Below, in pieces: positions 51,961-62,807 of a stretch of DNA of 64,000 nt; position 1 is the stretch's first letter, and each line of letters opens with the position of its first letter. Made by a program: the position numbers and the translations under genes. Origin of the DNA: Ctena decussata (lineage: Eukaryota > Mollusca > Bivalvia > Lucinida > Lucinidae); NCBI GenBank assembly GCA_963989385.1, contig OZ022508.1, positions 34,680,166 to 34,744,165 of the forward strand, read 5' to 3'. The notes beneath the pieces were generated by a model that did no database searches, had not been told where the DNA came from, and saw only the letters and a program-made list of their open reading frames with translations.

Positions 51961-53682
51961 CAGACCTGGGGCCGATTACATGCCAATGTAATCGATTACA
52001 ATTACAATTACTTTCTAAAATCATGATTACAGATTACAATTGCATTTTTCCCAAAGTAATTGATTACAATTACAATTTCTTGGCAAAGTCATCATGATTA
52101 CTTTATGATTACATTTGATTACATTATACAAGTGTAAAGAATGGTCATGACTGTGATAGTGCAAAAATTCTATATTCAAAAAGACTAATTTATATCTAAA
52201 TCAGCATATAATATTGTAGGCTTACAAGTACATGTAAGTGCTTATAGGTAAGATACACGGTAACTTCTAAATTTAATTTTTGAAGAACTTGACATATTTT
52301 AATCTAGAACTAAATTTATGTAGCATTCCACAGTTACATGTATCGTGCCTACATATGATCACGACACATATACACAACTGTAAGTATCTATAAGTTTGAG
52401 AAATTCAATAACTGCTATGCATTAGGCTCTTCATATAAAACTCGTGTTTGAATATTTTTTTCTCCCTCTCTTATTTAGCATATTTATTTGAACCTCAGAC
52501 ATATGATTCTACATTGTCTCTTATGTCATAAAATTGCTTGTGAAAAACTTGTTCAAAGACTTCAAAGCAAGGGGCCAAACACTTCCTGTATTTTTTTTAT
52601 TATTCACAGAACATTTTAACTATTATTGTATATATTTCATTATTTCATTTTTCTCCTTTTTCTTGCCTGCCCTCAATTTGGCTCATAAATGGGAACTAAA
52701 GTATTGGCTTTTTGTTGTATGCAATACACAGGTGTCATAAAGTAGACAGGTGTTACAGTTAGCTCAATCCACAAAGGAGGTGTGAAAATCACAGCTGAGT
52801 TGTATTGCTCAACTCTGCACCAATAAACACAGAACATCAGTATATTTGAAAAATCTGGAACCTGCCTGTCCAAAGCAAAGATGGTAAATCATGTAAATCA
52901 GTCATACAAGTCAACCTACGCAGTAACCTGTGAAATGACAAGTCTTAACCTGAAATACATGTACCCTGCATTCAGAGTACCAAAATCTCTCAGTTTTTAC
53001 ATTATAATGAGTTCATCCTTAAATATTAAACCCACTAATGCCTAGCATCCCATATAAAGGACATAGGGAAAATAATGCAGACCCAGATCAGATGCTCAGA
53101 ATGCAGCGTTCGATCTGGGTCTTCACTGCTTGCATGAAATTTTTAACAGTTTGTATATAAGGTTGAAAAAATGCAAATCACCCTAAACTGCTAAATGGAG
53201 TAATCCAATTTGTGAGAACAGAAGAGTCTATCAGTCATAAATGGGTAAAAAAAGCATATAAGTAACTATGATACTGCTTAAAATGTACTCCTATCCCCAA
53301 AAGAGTATAAAGGGAATTCTGTCAGTTTCTGATTTTGGTCTGATGCCTATTGTACACAATTAAGATCAGTTTTTCTCTGTCTTATTCAGTTTGAAGGCAC
53401 TTTGAATAAGCAAAACTGCTTTCTGTTATTATTTTGCACAAGTCTTTTCTTTTAATTAAAAATGGATCAAGATTCTTTTTTTTTCTCAGTTCTGAAAATG
53501 AATCAAAGTAATCAAAATGTAATCATAGAGTAGTCATGATTACAGCCCATTTTGTAATGTAATCGATTACATTTCGATTACTTGTAATCATAAAAATGCA
53601 TGATTACAGATTACTTCATTACTCAGAATTTGTAATCGATTACAAGTAATCATGATTACAGATTACAATTACCCCAGGTCTG
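51961..53682. mobile_element. Non-autonomous hAT-like transposon
   Basis: 1722 bp with perfect 11-bp terminal inverted repeats CAGACCTGGGG/CCCCAGGTCTG, flanked by an exact 8-bp duplication ATAGGCGA (51953-51960 and 53683-53690), the hallmark of hAT elements. Subterminal regions hold many TGTAATCGATTACA-like palindromes. No transposase was found. Confidence 0.8.
53073..53138. repeat. Hairpin family M, copy 5
   Basis: TGCAGACCCAGATCAGATGC and CGATCTGGGTCTTCACTGC stems; inside the hAT-like element. Confidence 0.5.
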
Positions 53683-54109
53683 ATAGGCGAGAACAACCCC
53701 ACCCGCACCTACTGCAAGCACAGTAGGCCCTTGCCCTACTATTGCCCAGATTAGTGCCCAGATTAGTAAGATACGCCCGCACTGAAAGTTACCTAGCATC
53801 GTCGTCCGACCGCAACCACCCCATATAGTTTTATGAAATATTATCGTGACGTATTACTGTAATATTCTCACTACAGTTTTGTCATCGTAAATGACCATGA
53901 TTCGGCAACTTTAAACAAATAAAACATCCTCGAGTTTCAAATAAATTGTGTTTCGAAACTGATTTGGGTCATTTTGGTTTGCCATTTTAGTTGGGAACTA
54001 AAATGACTGACTTTCGATATCATAAATTGGTAGAAATACAATATACAGGCATATGGAGTCTCATTCATTATCCCACCTAAGTTTATAGAGGGTTGCGGGA
54101 CAGGGAACC

Positions 54110-54490
54110 AGAAAAGGAAATTGTATTTTGGGGCGATTTGTCATTATATCAAAATCTTGATTTTTCTTCTTTCCGCCATTGTGCACACCAATCCACATTT
54201 TATCACCAAATGTGAAGATTGAACAGCTTTTCATAATGATTTGCGCCTAGGCGTTTTAAAATATGGGGTTGGACTATGGAGACTTAAATTTTTCATAGTC
54301 CTATCAGCAGTAAAATGTCTAAACACAAATCTCATTATGAAAAGTGCTTCAGCCTTCGTGTTTGATCATAAAATGTGGGTTGATGCGCATGTAATATGTC
54401 ATATAACTGGCAAAAAGTAGGAAGAACATGTTTTTGCAAATTGACAAATCGCTCCACAAAATACAGTTTTCCTTTCTGGTTTCCCGCCGA
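54110..54490. repeat. Inverted pair of dispersed repeat N-type segments
   Basis: GGGAACCAGAAAAGGAAATTG ... ATTTTATCACCAAATGTGAA and, after GGACTATGGAGACTTAAA, the reverse complement (CATAAAATGTGGGTTGATG ... TTTCCTTTCTGGTTTCCC). Ends about 160 bases past the tyrosinase stop. Confidence 0.6.
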
Positions 54491-54649
54491 GAGATGGAAT
54501 ATATATAAAACCGGACAATGAACGGGGTCCTATGTCTGTACGTTTCATTTTACCATTTAAAAAAATCTGTATTTCAATCTATAATGCCATCATAAAAATA
54601 TAAGAATAAATGAAAATAATAAATGAAAAAATAATGAATTAACTCAGTT

Positions 54650-56465
54650 CTATTTAATGATTTTGTTGTTTCTTTTATAGCAATTTTTCCACGGCCAGGA
54701 CTCGTATGTGCAATAAAAAACCAGACGAATGTTTTCATCTGTTGTTGTTCCTGCATTCCACTGCCAGATATCTGCGATGGCATCACCAAAGTTTTTTCCG
54801 TAATATTTCGGCTTTTCCGATGTTATCCGAAGGACCCCTGTGCACGGTTTGTATGATGTTGATTTGGACGTTGGATCCAAGCACCTAGGCTCGCACATTC
54901 TTCCGCAACGGTCGTGTGCAGCTACGAGAACTTCCGTCATTCCTTTATCCGGGGACTTGATTCCAATATACGTCATAGCAGACGACATTGGTAGCCTGGA
55001 ATCAATGAGAGCGTAATCCGAAAACGTTCCCATATAATTCAATCCGTCTGCTGTTACAGTAATTTGCCGCGCACCTGATTTATCTGTTTTGCAATGTTGA
55101 TATGTCTGCGCAGGTGACTGCTGAAACTGACTCCGAAGATTCGGATACATTGCGGGCGAAAATACGTCCTCTGTTCGTGATGGCAATCCATCACGAACAG
55201 GAAATGCTGTAAATCGGTCATTTTCTGTTCTTCTGTGAATAACCTTTATAGGAATATAGGCCCACTGGTTTATATCACTCCTGCCATTTAGGAAGAACGT
55301 GTTCTGTACAGGTGGTCTCAGAGAACCGTCAGTATTTAAGAGTCCAGCAGACTGTTCGATGGAATCTCCGCTGAAAGAGGCTTGTCTGGTAGAATCAGCA
55401 TTGCTTATAACACTCGCCTGAGACTGAGCTCCTACAGGAACACTCTCGCCATTAAAATTTTGATCTGAAGTACGTCCATCAGAAGGAGGTGCATTGAAAA
55501 CAGGCCCGAACTCATTTCGAGCAGACCCTAGTATTCCAACTTGTATGCCAGGTGCTGACCTTTGGAACCCGCCGAAACCTGCTCGCACGGCACCAGACAT
55601 CACGCGGCGAGCATCTTGACTTCTGCCGTCCGAAGGTGGCGCCCTGAATCTTGGTCCTACGTTGATCAAACTTTCCTGCGCATTTCCGCGAGAAGCAGAC
55701 GCAACACGCGAATTTGCAGACGCAAGAGATGTGAGTGGGCCAACACCTAGGCGTCTCTCGGCGGCAGCTCCTGATCCTGCGGCAGTACGCCGAGGTCGCG
55801 CTATACATCGCTGACGATTAACATCACATCTTAGATAGGGTGTTCTGCAAAATGGCCGCCAAAATGAACACCAAGGAGATCGCTCATAATTATACCAGAA
55901 TCTGGTCCAGAAAGACTGATATCCGTCGATGGCTCGAAACTGCGGAAAGCCATCCATTGGCCTTTGAGATGAGTGCTGCCCCATCGTCTCCGGATAATCA
56001 GTATTTGGATTAACACCGCATCTCCTGGCCTGTCGTCGTCGGAAAACTTCCCAAAGATAATCAATAAAAGCATGATGAAGAAAGAAAACTGGATCGTGAG
56101 CTGCAGTATTCAGGCCAGCCATCTGTCCCCCTACCCAAACATGAGGCCCGCCATGTGCAAGCTCTAAATTGAACTGCGCCATTGCTGTAGGTTCGGATAT
56201 TTCTCTCGTCAAACACCTTGTAAAAATTGTTCGTATTACTTCTTTAGAAATGAGTCTGCTTGCACCTCCTATATTTCTTGTCAAAGGCCCGGATGGTGTC
56301 TGCCAGTTAGCAAACGGCCCCGATATAACAAAACCATCGCCATTTCCAAGGAATCCAGCTGTCCAAATTAGTGAATCAACGGGGTTTGGAAGGTCGAAGT
56401 CCAAGGATGAGTCCCAATATGGCAAGGCTACGCGGGGATTTATCCTACGCAGCGCCTCTTCAACC
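54650..56465 (-). CDS. Tyrosinase exon 4: copper site B and C-terminal extension
   Basis: Very long last exon (1816 nt) ending in TAG at 54652-54650, opened by a TTGTTACAG acceptor. Order: VEEALRRINP and LPYWDSSLD (conserved core); copper site B around 56155-56075; a Cys-rich segment (WCSFWRPFCRTPYLRC) near 55870-55810; a low-complexity Ala/Ser/Gly/Gln-rich spacer at about 55790-55300 holding two copies of a GPxFxAPPSDGR motif; then a folded-looking tail with paired cysteines (HDRCGRMCEPRC, YKPCTGVLRI, VFYCTYESWPW). I saw no clear AATAAA close to the stop on this strand. Confidence 0.93.
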
Positions 56466-59400
56466 CTGTAACAAAATGAAAACACGTGATATAACCTATG
56501 TACGTACTATCTGTTTGATCGAGACAAAATTCCTTAAGGGGATTGGGTACAATTTTTTCAGAAGAGACAATTTCTGTGAAGTCATGTTTGCTGACCAGTA
56601 TGAAACAATCCGTCCGATAAGGGATCAACACTTAAAGGAAAGAAGTTGCTTCTACAAGTTTAAGAAATATGGCTACACCAAATTGTTTTACCACCATATT
56701 TTTGAACGGAAAAATTGTGACTTCGTGTTCCTTTCCCTAAGAATTCACCCCTATTAAGTACAAAAGGATGCAAAAGCAGATTTGCTTATCGTTGCGTGTC
56801 TTTTTACTTTGTTTCCCCTGAGAATGTAACACGAATACATTTGAGATTTGAGAATAATTATTTGTTTGAGAAAATCTGGAGTTTCTGTAGAAAAAAAAAT
56901 CAGTTTGTCATGTCATAGAAAAATTGGCGGAACATAGCAAACAGTATATGCCATGCTCCGATACCAATGACGTCATGCATCTGTTACCATAGCAACTACG
57001 AGTTCATATTGTCGTCTAAATGACGACATCGAGACGTCATTCTGCCAGGGTACTAAACACAACAGTTGCCATGTCCATAGTTGCAATGGCGTCATCTCAC
57101 TTATAATTCGCGAGGAGCATGGCAAACAGTGTATTTTGACAATAACTGCAGCTTTCTTGGGAAGTTGATAATAAAAAATGGCATTAAAGGGTAGAGTAAC
57201 CACTTATAAAGAGGCTTTGATATTGATTTTGAACAAGTATTACATCTAAACCAAACTCTCACTGATTTTCGCAAGAGGGGTAAGTAAAATTTTTAGTCAT
57301 CCTAAATGCATATATTTTCGCTTTTTCTTATTTATTGAATTTTATTTGTTAAATAAGCTTTAAATTAAGTTAAACACTACAGCTCTCATAATATGCTATT
57401 ATATAAATTAAAAGTATGCTAGCCTTATTTTTAGACACAGAGGGTCTAATTACGCCACCCACTTTTCAGTTTTTTAGCTGTAAACTATCTCTGCCCTCTC
57501 GTGCCTCAGCTTGCCACTCATATATAATGTGTATATTGACAGTACACAGATGCATGCAAAGTGACTTGCTGAGGGGGAGGGGAAGCATCTTTATAGAAAA
57601 AAACAAAAAACTTTTCCTATTTTCCATACTTTCCATTGTAAAAACTTACTTTTTCACTGTCAGATGTCCTTTGGATAATAGTAGGGCTAGAGTTTATAAC
57701 GTGCTTGCAGTAGGTGCAGGTGGGGTTGTTTGGAAATTTTCCTCTGGCCTGTCATTTCTCTTTTCTTTCTCCCTCTCTCTAGGAGACGGTTCGATATAGA
57801 CTGAAGTACTGTCTCAAAGGGCCGTTAAACCCAAGACAACCAACCCAACCAACCAAATCAGGCATCTTTACGAAAGGAGACATCTTTGTTGACCCTATTT
57901 TCTTCCCTGGACGACGAGTCTCTTCCAAAATGGGTACTCTCGAGGAACGAGTTTACTGCTAGGGAAGCAAATTCTTTCCTTTAAAAGTTCACACACAATT
58001 AAACAGGGAGGCAAAAATGAAAATGGCATAATTACTTCCCATGAAAATGTACCAGTTCACCGGAACAGTTTATTACTCACATAGCACAGTATACACGATG
58101 CCATCCAAAGAAGTTTGGTCCACCATGGGCTGACGTCACAACAATCCCAGAGTGCAAGTTGGCGAAAGTGTCATACTGCCCATTCTGAAATGAAAGGTAG
58201 AATTTTGATAGGGTCCGATGAAAATACATACTCTACGCTATATGTGGTAGGAGTGATCAAGTTTGACTTTTAAAACCTGTACAGTACCTATCTAGACTGA
58301 AACTAGACAAAATTCATAGACGGATGAATTGTGGTCTCTTTCGCGGCTTGACGACCAGCCGGGTCTATTGCAGTCAGCAAAACTTCCTAAAACTGTTTGC
58401 TTGCCCAAATCACGAAGTCAGCTTGCCATTTGTTCATAGAATTTTTTGCGTACTGATTTGAAATATGATCTAAAAGTAGTAAAAGCTTAGTGTAACTACA
58501 TGTAATTATAGGCCTGCTAATTAAAATGTAATTTAAGTGGTTGTTTTAAAAACTTTCTACAACTGCAGAGAGAGAGAAAGTTTCAACAAGACATTAGTGC
58601 AGACGCAGAGAGAGAGAGAGAGAGAGCATAAACTGTTTTTTTCTATTAAACGTCTACCATACCCCTCTCCGTCCCTTACGGGACTACCACTCACCATTTT
58701 CAGAGTGTTTACAGCTGCATGAAACATCATTCTCTGTCTGTCGGTAATCCGCCGGTATTCACGACGAATTCTGAACCCTGACTGTGGAAACATCATACCA
58801 TTAGCCTGTCTCTTGCTGCGTCGATGAACAAACTATTGGAAATGAAATCACCAGATTAAGGTTTTACGTTAAAAAATGAAAAAAAAAACAAAAAAACTGA
58901 GATACCTAAAGAAATTATCGTAATTTCTGAAACTTGTGCAAGTTAGCTTTAAAATACAGTGATACGTACAAAAGATGCTGGCGGAGTCAAACAGAGTAGA
59001 CCATGATCAGACCGCTCCTATAGGAACAGTTTAATATGGGTTTTCACTGTTTGCTCAGACCTATATATTACAATATTTAGCGTGTTTCGTATGTTTCCAG
59101 ATGTCATGATTGAAATGCCTCACACAACTAACTCTAAATTCAGCATTTTGGATGAGGCATTATAGTTTCTCTTCTATAATTGTCTCTCAACTCGTCAGGT
59201 CTGTATGAAGGGTCACTGGTAAGGCTTTAAGAGCCGAAACTAGCTTATATGGCGTATATCATAAACTTACATTGCTGTTTTCACTCTTATTTATGAATCT
59301 GTTCTTTGCTTTTAGGGATATTAAAACAGAAATCCGATGCACATGTATATATAAGCTCGTTGTATCAGATATGTTAGAGAACTAGAAAGACTGTTAACAA

Positions 59401-60717
59401 ACATTGCACCCTGCGCTATAACCCATTGTGATTCATCCAGAACTATTTGAATAATGCTGCTGGAAGGTAAAATCGAGGAAACTAACTCAATTGTTACTGA
59501 TAAGCCTGTGGGCGTCATGAGTTACGCTCCTTTTTAATTCAATTCAATTTTTAGACCGGTAAAATCATTTTTGTGGCCTCAGGACTGCGAATTGACACTT
59601 TGAAGAAGAAACTGGAAATGTCCAGACTTAAAACAGCGTACTTTTGGTGCACTAGTAACATAAATTCTTTAGAAAGATTCCCTTGAAGCAAAAAACGCAT
59701 CAGAAAAACAAAAACAACAGACTCGGTTACATTGAGTCTCGGTTTAACTGGGTCTGAAGACTGGAAACAATCTTCTAGGACATCGTCTTGGCGAAAATAA
59801 ACACCACAACGAACTCAATAGTCTTAGGAGCAGATTTTGAGGAAGCGTATGCTCATCTGAGTCTCTGCTGTTTACACACGCCGTAAAATACCACTTCTTT
59901 TGGCGAATCTGATGATTAAACATTAGATACATTTCCCGGGAAAGCAACTTTACCCTTTTTTATGGTTTCCTTTCTGTATGAGAGTCAACTCTTAGAGTAG
60001 AGTAAATAATTTGCTTTCATAGGAGCAAATTATTACCTTTAAGTGTAGACACAGTTTTGGAAGGACTTTGTCATCCACGGAAGCAAACTGGACATCAAAA
60101 TACAGTCAACTCTCGATACCTCGAACACTGATATCTCAAAGTACACTCTTGTATCAATGAATATAGACTGGGGAATTTTACTGTACAACTTACATTTAAG
60201 TTCTGGATATCTAAAACTACTGATATCTCAAGTAGATTTTGCTGGGATAAGAAAATTTACTTTATGATATCAGTAGTTCGGTAGTAACTTCGACTTTGAG
60301 ATATCGAGGATTGATTATACTTGTTTCCCGTAAAAATGACGACAAACACGAAGATGTGTCCATACACTTCAGTGTTTTTCTATTGCGATGGAAGACTTGC
60401 AAAGGGAGTATGGAACCTTTGAAAAAGATACTTACTGAATCAATTAAAGAATTAATATAGTCCATATCTTTCTGTGTTATGTTGAATCCAGACCAGCGCA
60501 CGTGCTCGGTTTTCCACAGAAACTGCCGTAAACAGAAATGGTGAATTGTCTCCCCTACTGTAGCGCTAATGTTTGTATTCTTATCAAATGACTCGTAACA
60601 GTGCACCAGGTCTGGTGGAAAGTCTAGTTCTTGTATTAATGCTAAAGAGCAGGGCAGCAGTAAGGTAAGAGAGAGCTTCAGCCATAGTTTTGAGACCTGA
60701 GAAAAAATAAGATGCAT
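54650..60717 (-). CDS. Secreted molluscan tyrosinase, four exons
   Basis: Type-3 copper enzyme of the tyrosinase family, which oxidises phenols to quinones and in molluscs is used in shell matrix and periostracum tanning, pigment and defence. Joined exons 60717-60436, 58781-58695, 58184-58081 and 56465-54650 keep one frame (about 762 codons). Copper site A is in exon 3 (LHSG, AHGGPNFFGWH; His about 134, 143, 152, with the H-x8-H spacing). Copper site B is in exon 4 (HGGPH, then HDPVFFLHHAFIDYLW; His about 262, 266 and the HH pair at 288-289). A hydrophobic N-terminus suggests secretion. The roughly 450-residue tail after site B is usual for molluscan secreted tyrosinases. Introns end in GTAAGT or GTGAGT donors and pyrimidine-AG acceptors. 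The enzyme looks intact. The true start is uncertain because a good acceptor lies inside the first ORF. I recognise the family, not a specific orthologue. Confidence 0.92.
56943..57140. mobile_element. MITE-like repeat in a tyrosinase intron
   Basis: CATAGCAAACAGTATATGCC-ATGCTCC and GGAGCATGGCAAACAGTGTA are inverted ends; internal GACGTCAT motifs. Confidence 0.5.
57672..57850 (-). mobile_element. Dispersed element I, copy 5
   Basis: Reverse orientation: CTTGCAGTAGGTGCAGGTGG, then CTTTCTCCCTCTCTC, GGAGACGGTTCGATATAGAC, and CCAACCAACC at the end. Lies in the tyrosinase intron between exons 3 and 4. Confidence 0.6.
58081..58184 (-). CDS. Tyrosinase exon 3: copper site A
   Basis: 104 nt (34 codons plus 2 nt), between a TTTCATTTCAG acceptor and a GTGAGT donor. 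It carries the three copper-A histidines in FANLHSG and SAHGGPNFFGWHRVY. The split ATG codon is completed by the first base of exon 4. It is too short for a simple ORF scan and was found by looking for the copper-A motif upstream of the site-B exon. Confidence 0.93.
58569..58626. repeat. (GA)n microsatellites
   Basis: Two GA tracts separated by about 25 bases, in a tyrosinase intron, 70 bases below exon 2. Confidence 0.9.
58695..58781 (-). CDS. Tyrosinase exon 2
   Basis: 29 codons, phase 0 on both sides, between a TTTCCACAG acceptor and a GTGAGT donor. It encodes FRIRREYRRITDRQRMMFH, the conserved basic segment just before copper site A (compare R-REYR-L-ER in the family). It joins the exons on either side without a frame change. 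Confidence 0.88.
58988..59057. repeat. Hairpin family M, copy 6
   Basis: CAAACAGAGTAGACCATGAT to GGGTTTTCACTGTTTGC with inner GACCGCTCC/GGAACAGTT. In a tyrosinase intron upstream of exon 2. Confidence 0.5.
60102..60320. mobile_element. Palindromic MITE C, copy 4
   Basis: Same family, in the first recognised intron of the tyrosinase gene, about 115 bases from exon 1. Confidence 0.7.
60436..60717 (-). CDS. Tyrosinase exon 1: signal segment and N-terminal Cys region
   Basis: Encodes 94 codons if the ATG at 60717 is used: a hydrophobic stretch (LWLKLSLTLLLPCSLALI) then a segment with LVHCYESF and CLRQFLWKTE, matching the N-terminal region before copper site A in molluscan tyrosinases. The donor is GTAAGT at 60435-60430, phase 0. 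A TTTTTTCTCAG acceptor lies just inside the ORF (AG next to about 60697), so this may instead be a second exon whose start codon comes from an upstream exon I could not find. The exon end is firm; the start is not. Confidence 0.82.
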
Positions 60718-60771
60718 GTTTAAAAACTAATACTTATACACGCACAATCTTTGTTACATATTTATTTCCAC

Positions 60772-61022
60772 AGTTTATTCCTCACATGATACTCAACGTT
60801 CCGGCTAATGAAAGCCTTTATCAAGAAGTTTTTTTTTTCTTTCAATGCTACATTTCCTTCATGTTGCTGATGTCCACCATTTTGAATTGTTTTCAGAAAA
60901 TAATTCAAAATGGTGGACATCAGCAACACGAAGACAATGAAGCATTGAAAGAAAAAAACCTTCTTGATACAGGCTTTCATTAGCCGAAACTTTGAGTATC
61001 AAGTGAGGAATAAACTGTGAAA
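60772..61022. mobile_element. Foldback element next to tyrosinase exon 1
   Basis: Two roughly 120-bp arms (CACAGTTTATTCCTCAC... and their reverse complement) meet near 60890-60905, with AATGGTGGACATCAGCAACA in both. It lies 55 bases upstream of the first ATG of the tyrosinase model. Confidence 0.7.
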
Positions 61023-61191
61023 ATAAATGAAAATAAATAAAAACAGTAAAAAGCAGTAGTGACAAAAAGAACTATACTTTTTGCGAAAAAAAAGTGATCA
61101 AAATAGTAAGGCACAACTGATCATTCCGTGAAAACAGTGTGATAGAAATTATATGATTTATTTACATTTTATTTGCAGCGAATATATAGAG

Positions 61192-61288
61192 GATCTTATA
61201 TGAGTGGTCATTTTATATGAAATTTATGAAACGAGCCTTCGGCGAGTTTCATAAATTTCATATAAAATGACCACTAGTGTAAGATTCT
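61192..61288. repeat. Foldback repeat
   Basis: GAGTGGTCATTTTATATGAA-ATTTATGAAAC followed by GAGCCTTCGGCGAG and the reverse complement; about 97 bp. Confidence 0.65.
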
Positions 61289-61289
61289 G

Positions 61290-62800
61290 TTTATCACATG
61301 ACCCTTTAAAATGGGGTTTTTAACGCCTTCAAACTGATAAGAAAACGCATTGTTGACAAAGATGTTGTCAATGATGCTACATGTACGCGCCAAAGTGATA
61401 TTACACGTGTGGTCATACGATTTTATGCCACGACGTTATCCACTGAATAACAGCGATGTCATAATATGATAAAGGATTATATTTATACCAGAATTCTAAA
61501 AGCTGAAGAACAAGCTTGTCAAAATTTCAAGATAAGCAGTATTTATCACTAAAAGTATTTGAAAAAAATGGAAGGTTAAAATCAAAATTCAGATTCGATT
61601 GGTTTATTGATCAAAAGAATTGAGCCTGGCTGAATGACTACCTACTTCATTCATATATAATAAACCATTATTATTATTATTATTAATAAAATTTGTAGAA
61701 GCTTATCTATACAAGCTTTACAGTGAAAAGAAATCTACAAATGCTTGGAAGACAGATCCCTTCGTTCTTTCCTTTAGTAAAAACATAAATATTTTATCAG
61801 TGATATCATATTTTCGTAACCCTACGTAGAAGGTTTGAGAAAGCTTAATCCACTCGGTTAGGCTCCCCGTATAAAGCTGAACAGTTAATTTATCTCTTTT
61901 TTTTTTCTATTTATTCAAATTTTGGTTTTGTTGCGTTTATTTGCTTAACAAGTTAACCAATTCACTAAATTAAATTGTTTATTACATTTGTCTTCTGACA
62001 AACATTATTTAATTTTCATTTTTATTTTATTCATTTACTTTATTTATTTACTTTATCAATTATTTATTTATTTTCTTATGTCGGTAATTAAGATTTGATA
62101 GTTTTTAATTTGCATTCTTTTATAAAACAATTAATGAAATGTACGTTACCATCCTTAGGCCGTTCAGTCCTAGCGGTCTTGTTTCATTAATGTATTACAT
62201 GATGTTCCATGATAGCTCACTGATTTATAACAAGACTATGACACACTGAGATAGAGAGACAAAATAAGCCCTTTAGCAATAATTAGTGTAAGTTTGCCTC
62301 TTGTAATTAGTCTATTGACCCTTGTCAATCGCCCTGATGAAGACTGACCCCTATCATCAGAAAATGTATACGAGACCTGTGCCCATTTTGAATAGAATGC
62401 ACACACGCATACTCTTATCAGAACATGATGTGCCGTTTGCAAAGATATTAGTTTAATATTAATATGTGGATTTTAAAAGCGAAGTGTTTATGACCTATTT
62501 GACAACACAAGTGCACAGGTTCACCTGGGCATGCACAACTTGCATACGCCTTAAAGCAGCGTTTCACACGATAGAAGCCGAGTTATGTCATCATGAACCA
62601 TTAGGTTGTGGTAACTTTTATACATGTAGTTTACAAGAGTATGATCTAAAACTGACAAAAAAAATTAATTATCGATAAACTGACAGGTACAAAAAATATA
62701 ATGATATTCATTTTCTAATTAATTTATTCTTGGTGCATGTTAATGGAAATGTGGTTATGATGAGAACTTGAAAACAAAATATAGGCAGCAAAAACAGAAA
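61290..62800. other. No gene recognised
   Basis: AT-rich, with a TTATTTATTTACTTTAT-type low-complexity stretch at about 62000-62080 and (ATT)n at about 61668-61687. An upstream tyrosinase exon could lie here but none was identified. Confidence 0.35.
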
Positions 62801-62807
62801 CTTGACG

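Larger units (their letters stand above)
51868..53815 (+). mobile_element. Dispersed element I, copy 4, split by a hAT-like element
   Basis: The left part ends ATAGGCGA at 51960. The element resumes at 53683 with the same ATAGGCGA, then GAGAACAACCCCACCCGC and CCTACTGCAAGCACAGTAGG. Confidence 0.65.

Noticed and set aside
54706..56471. Several plus- and minus-strand frames of 60-100 codons opposite or within tyrosinase exon 4
   Set aside because: Shadows of the long tyrosinase coding exon in other frames.
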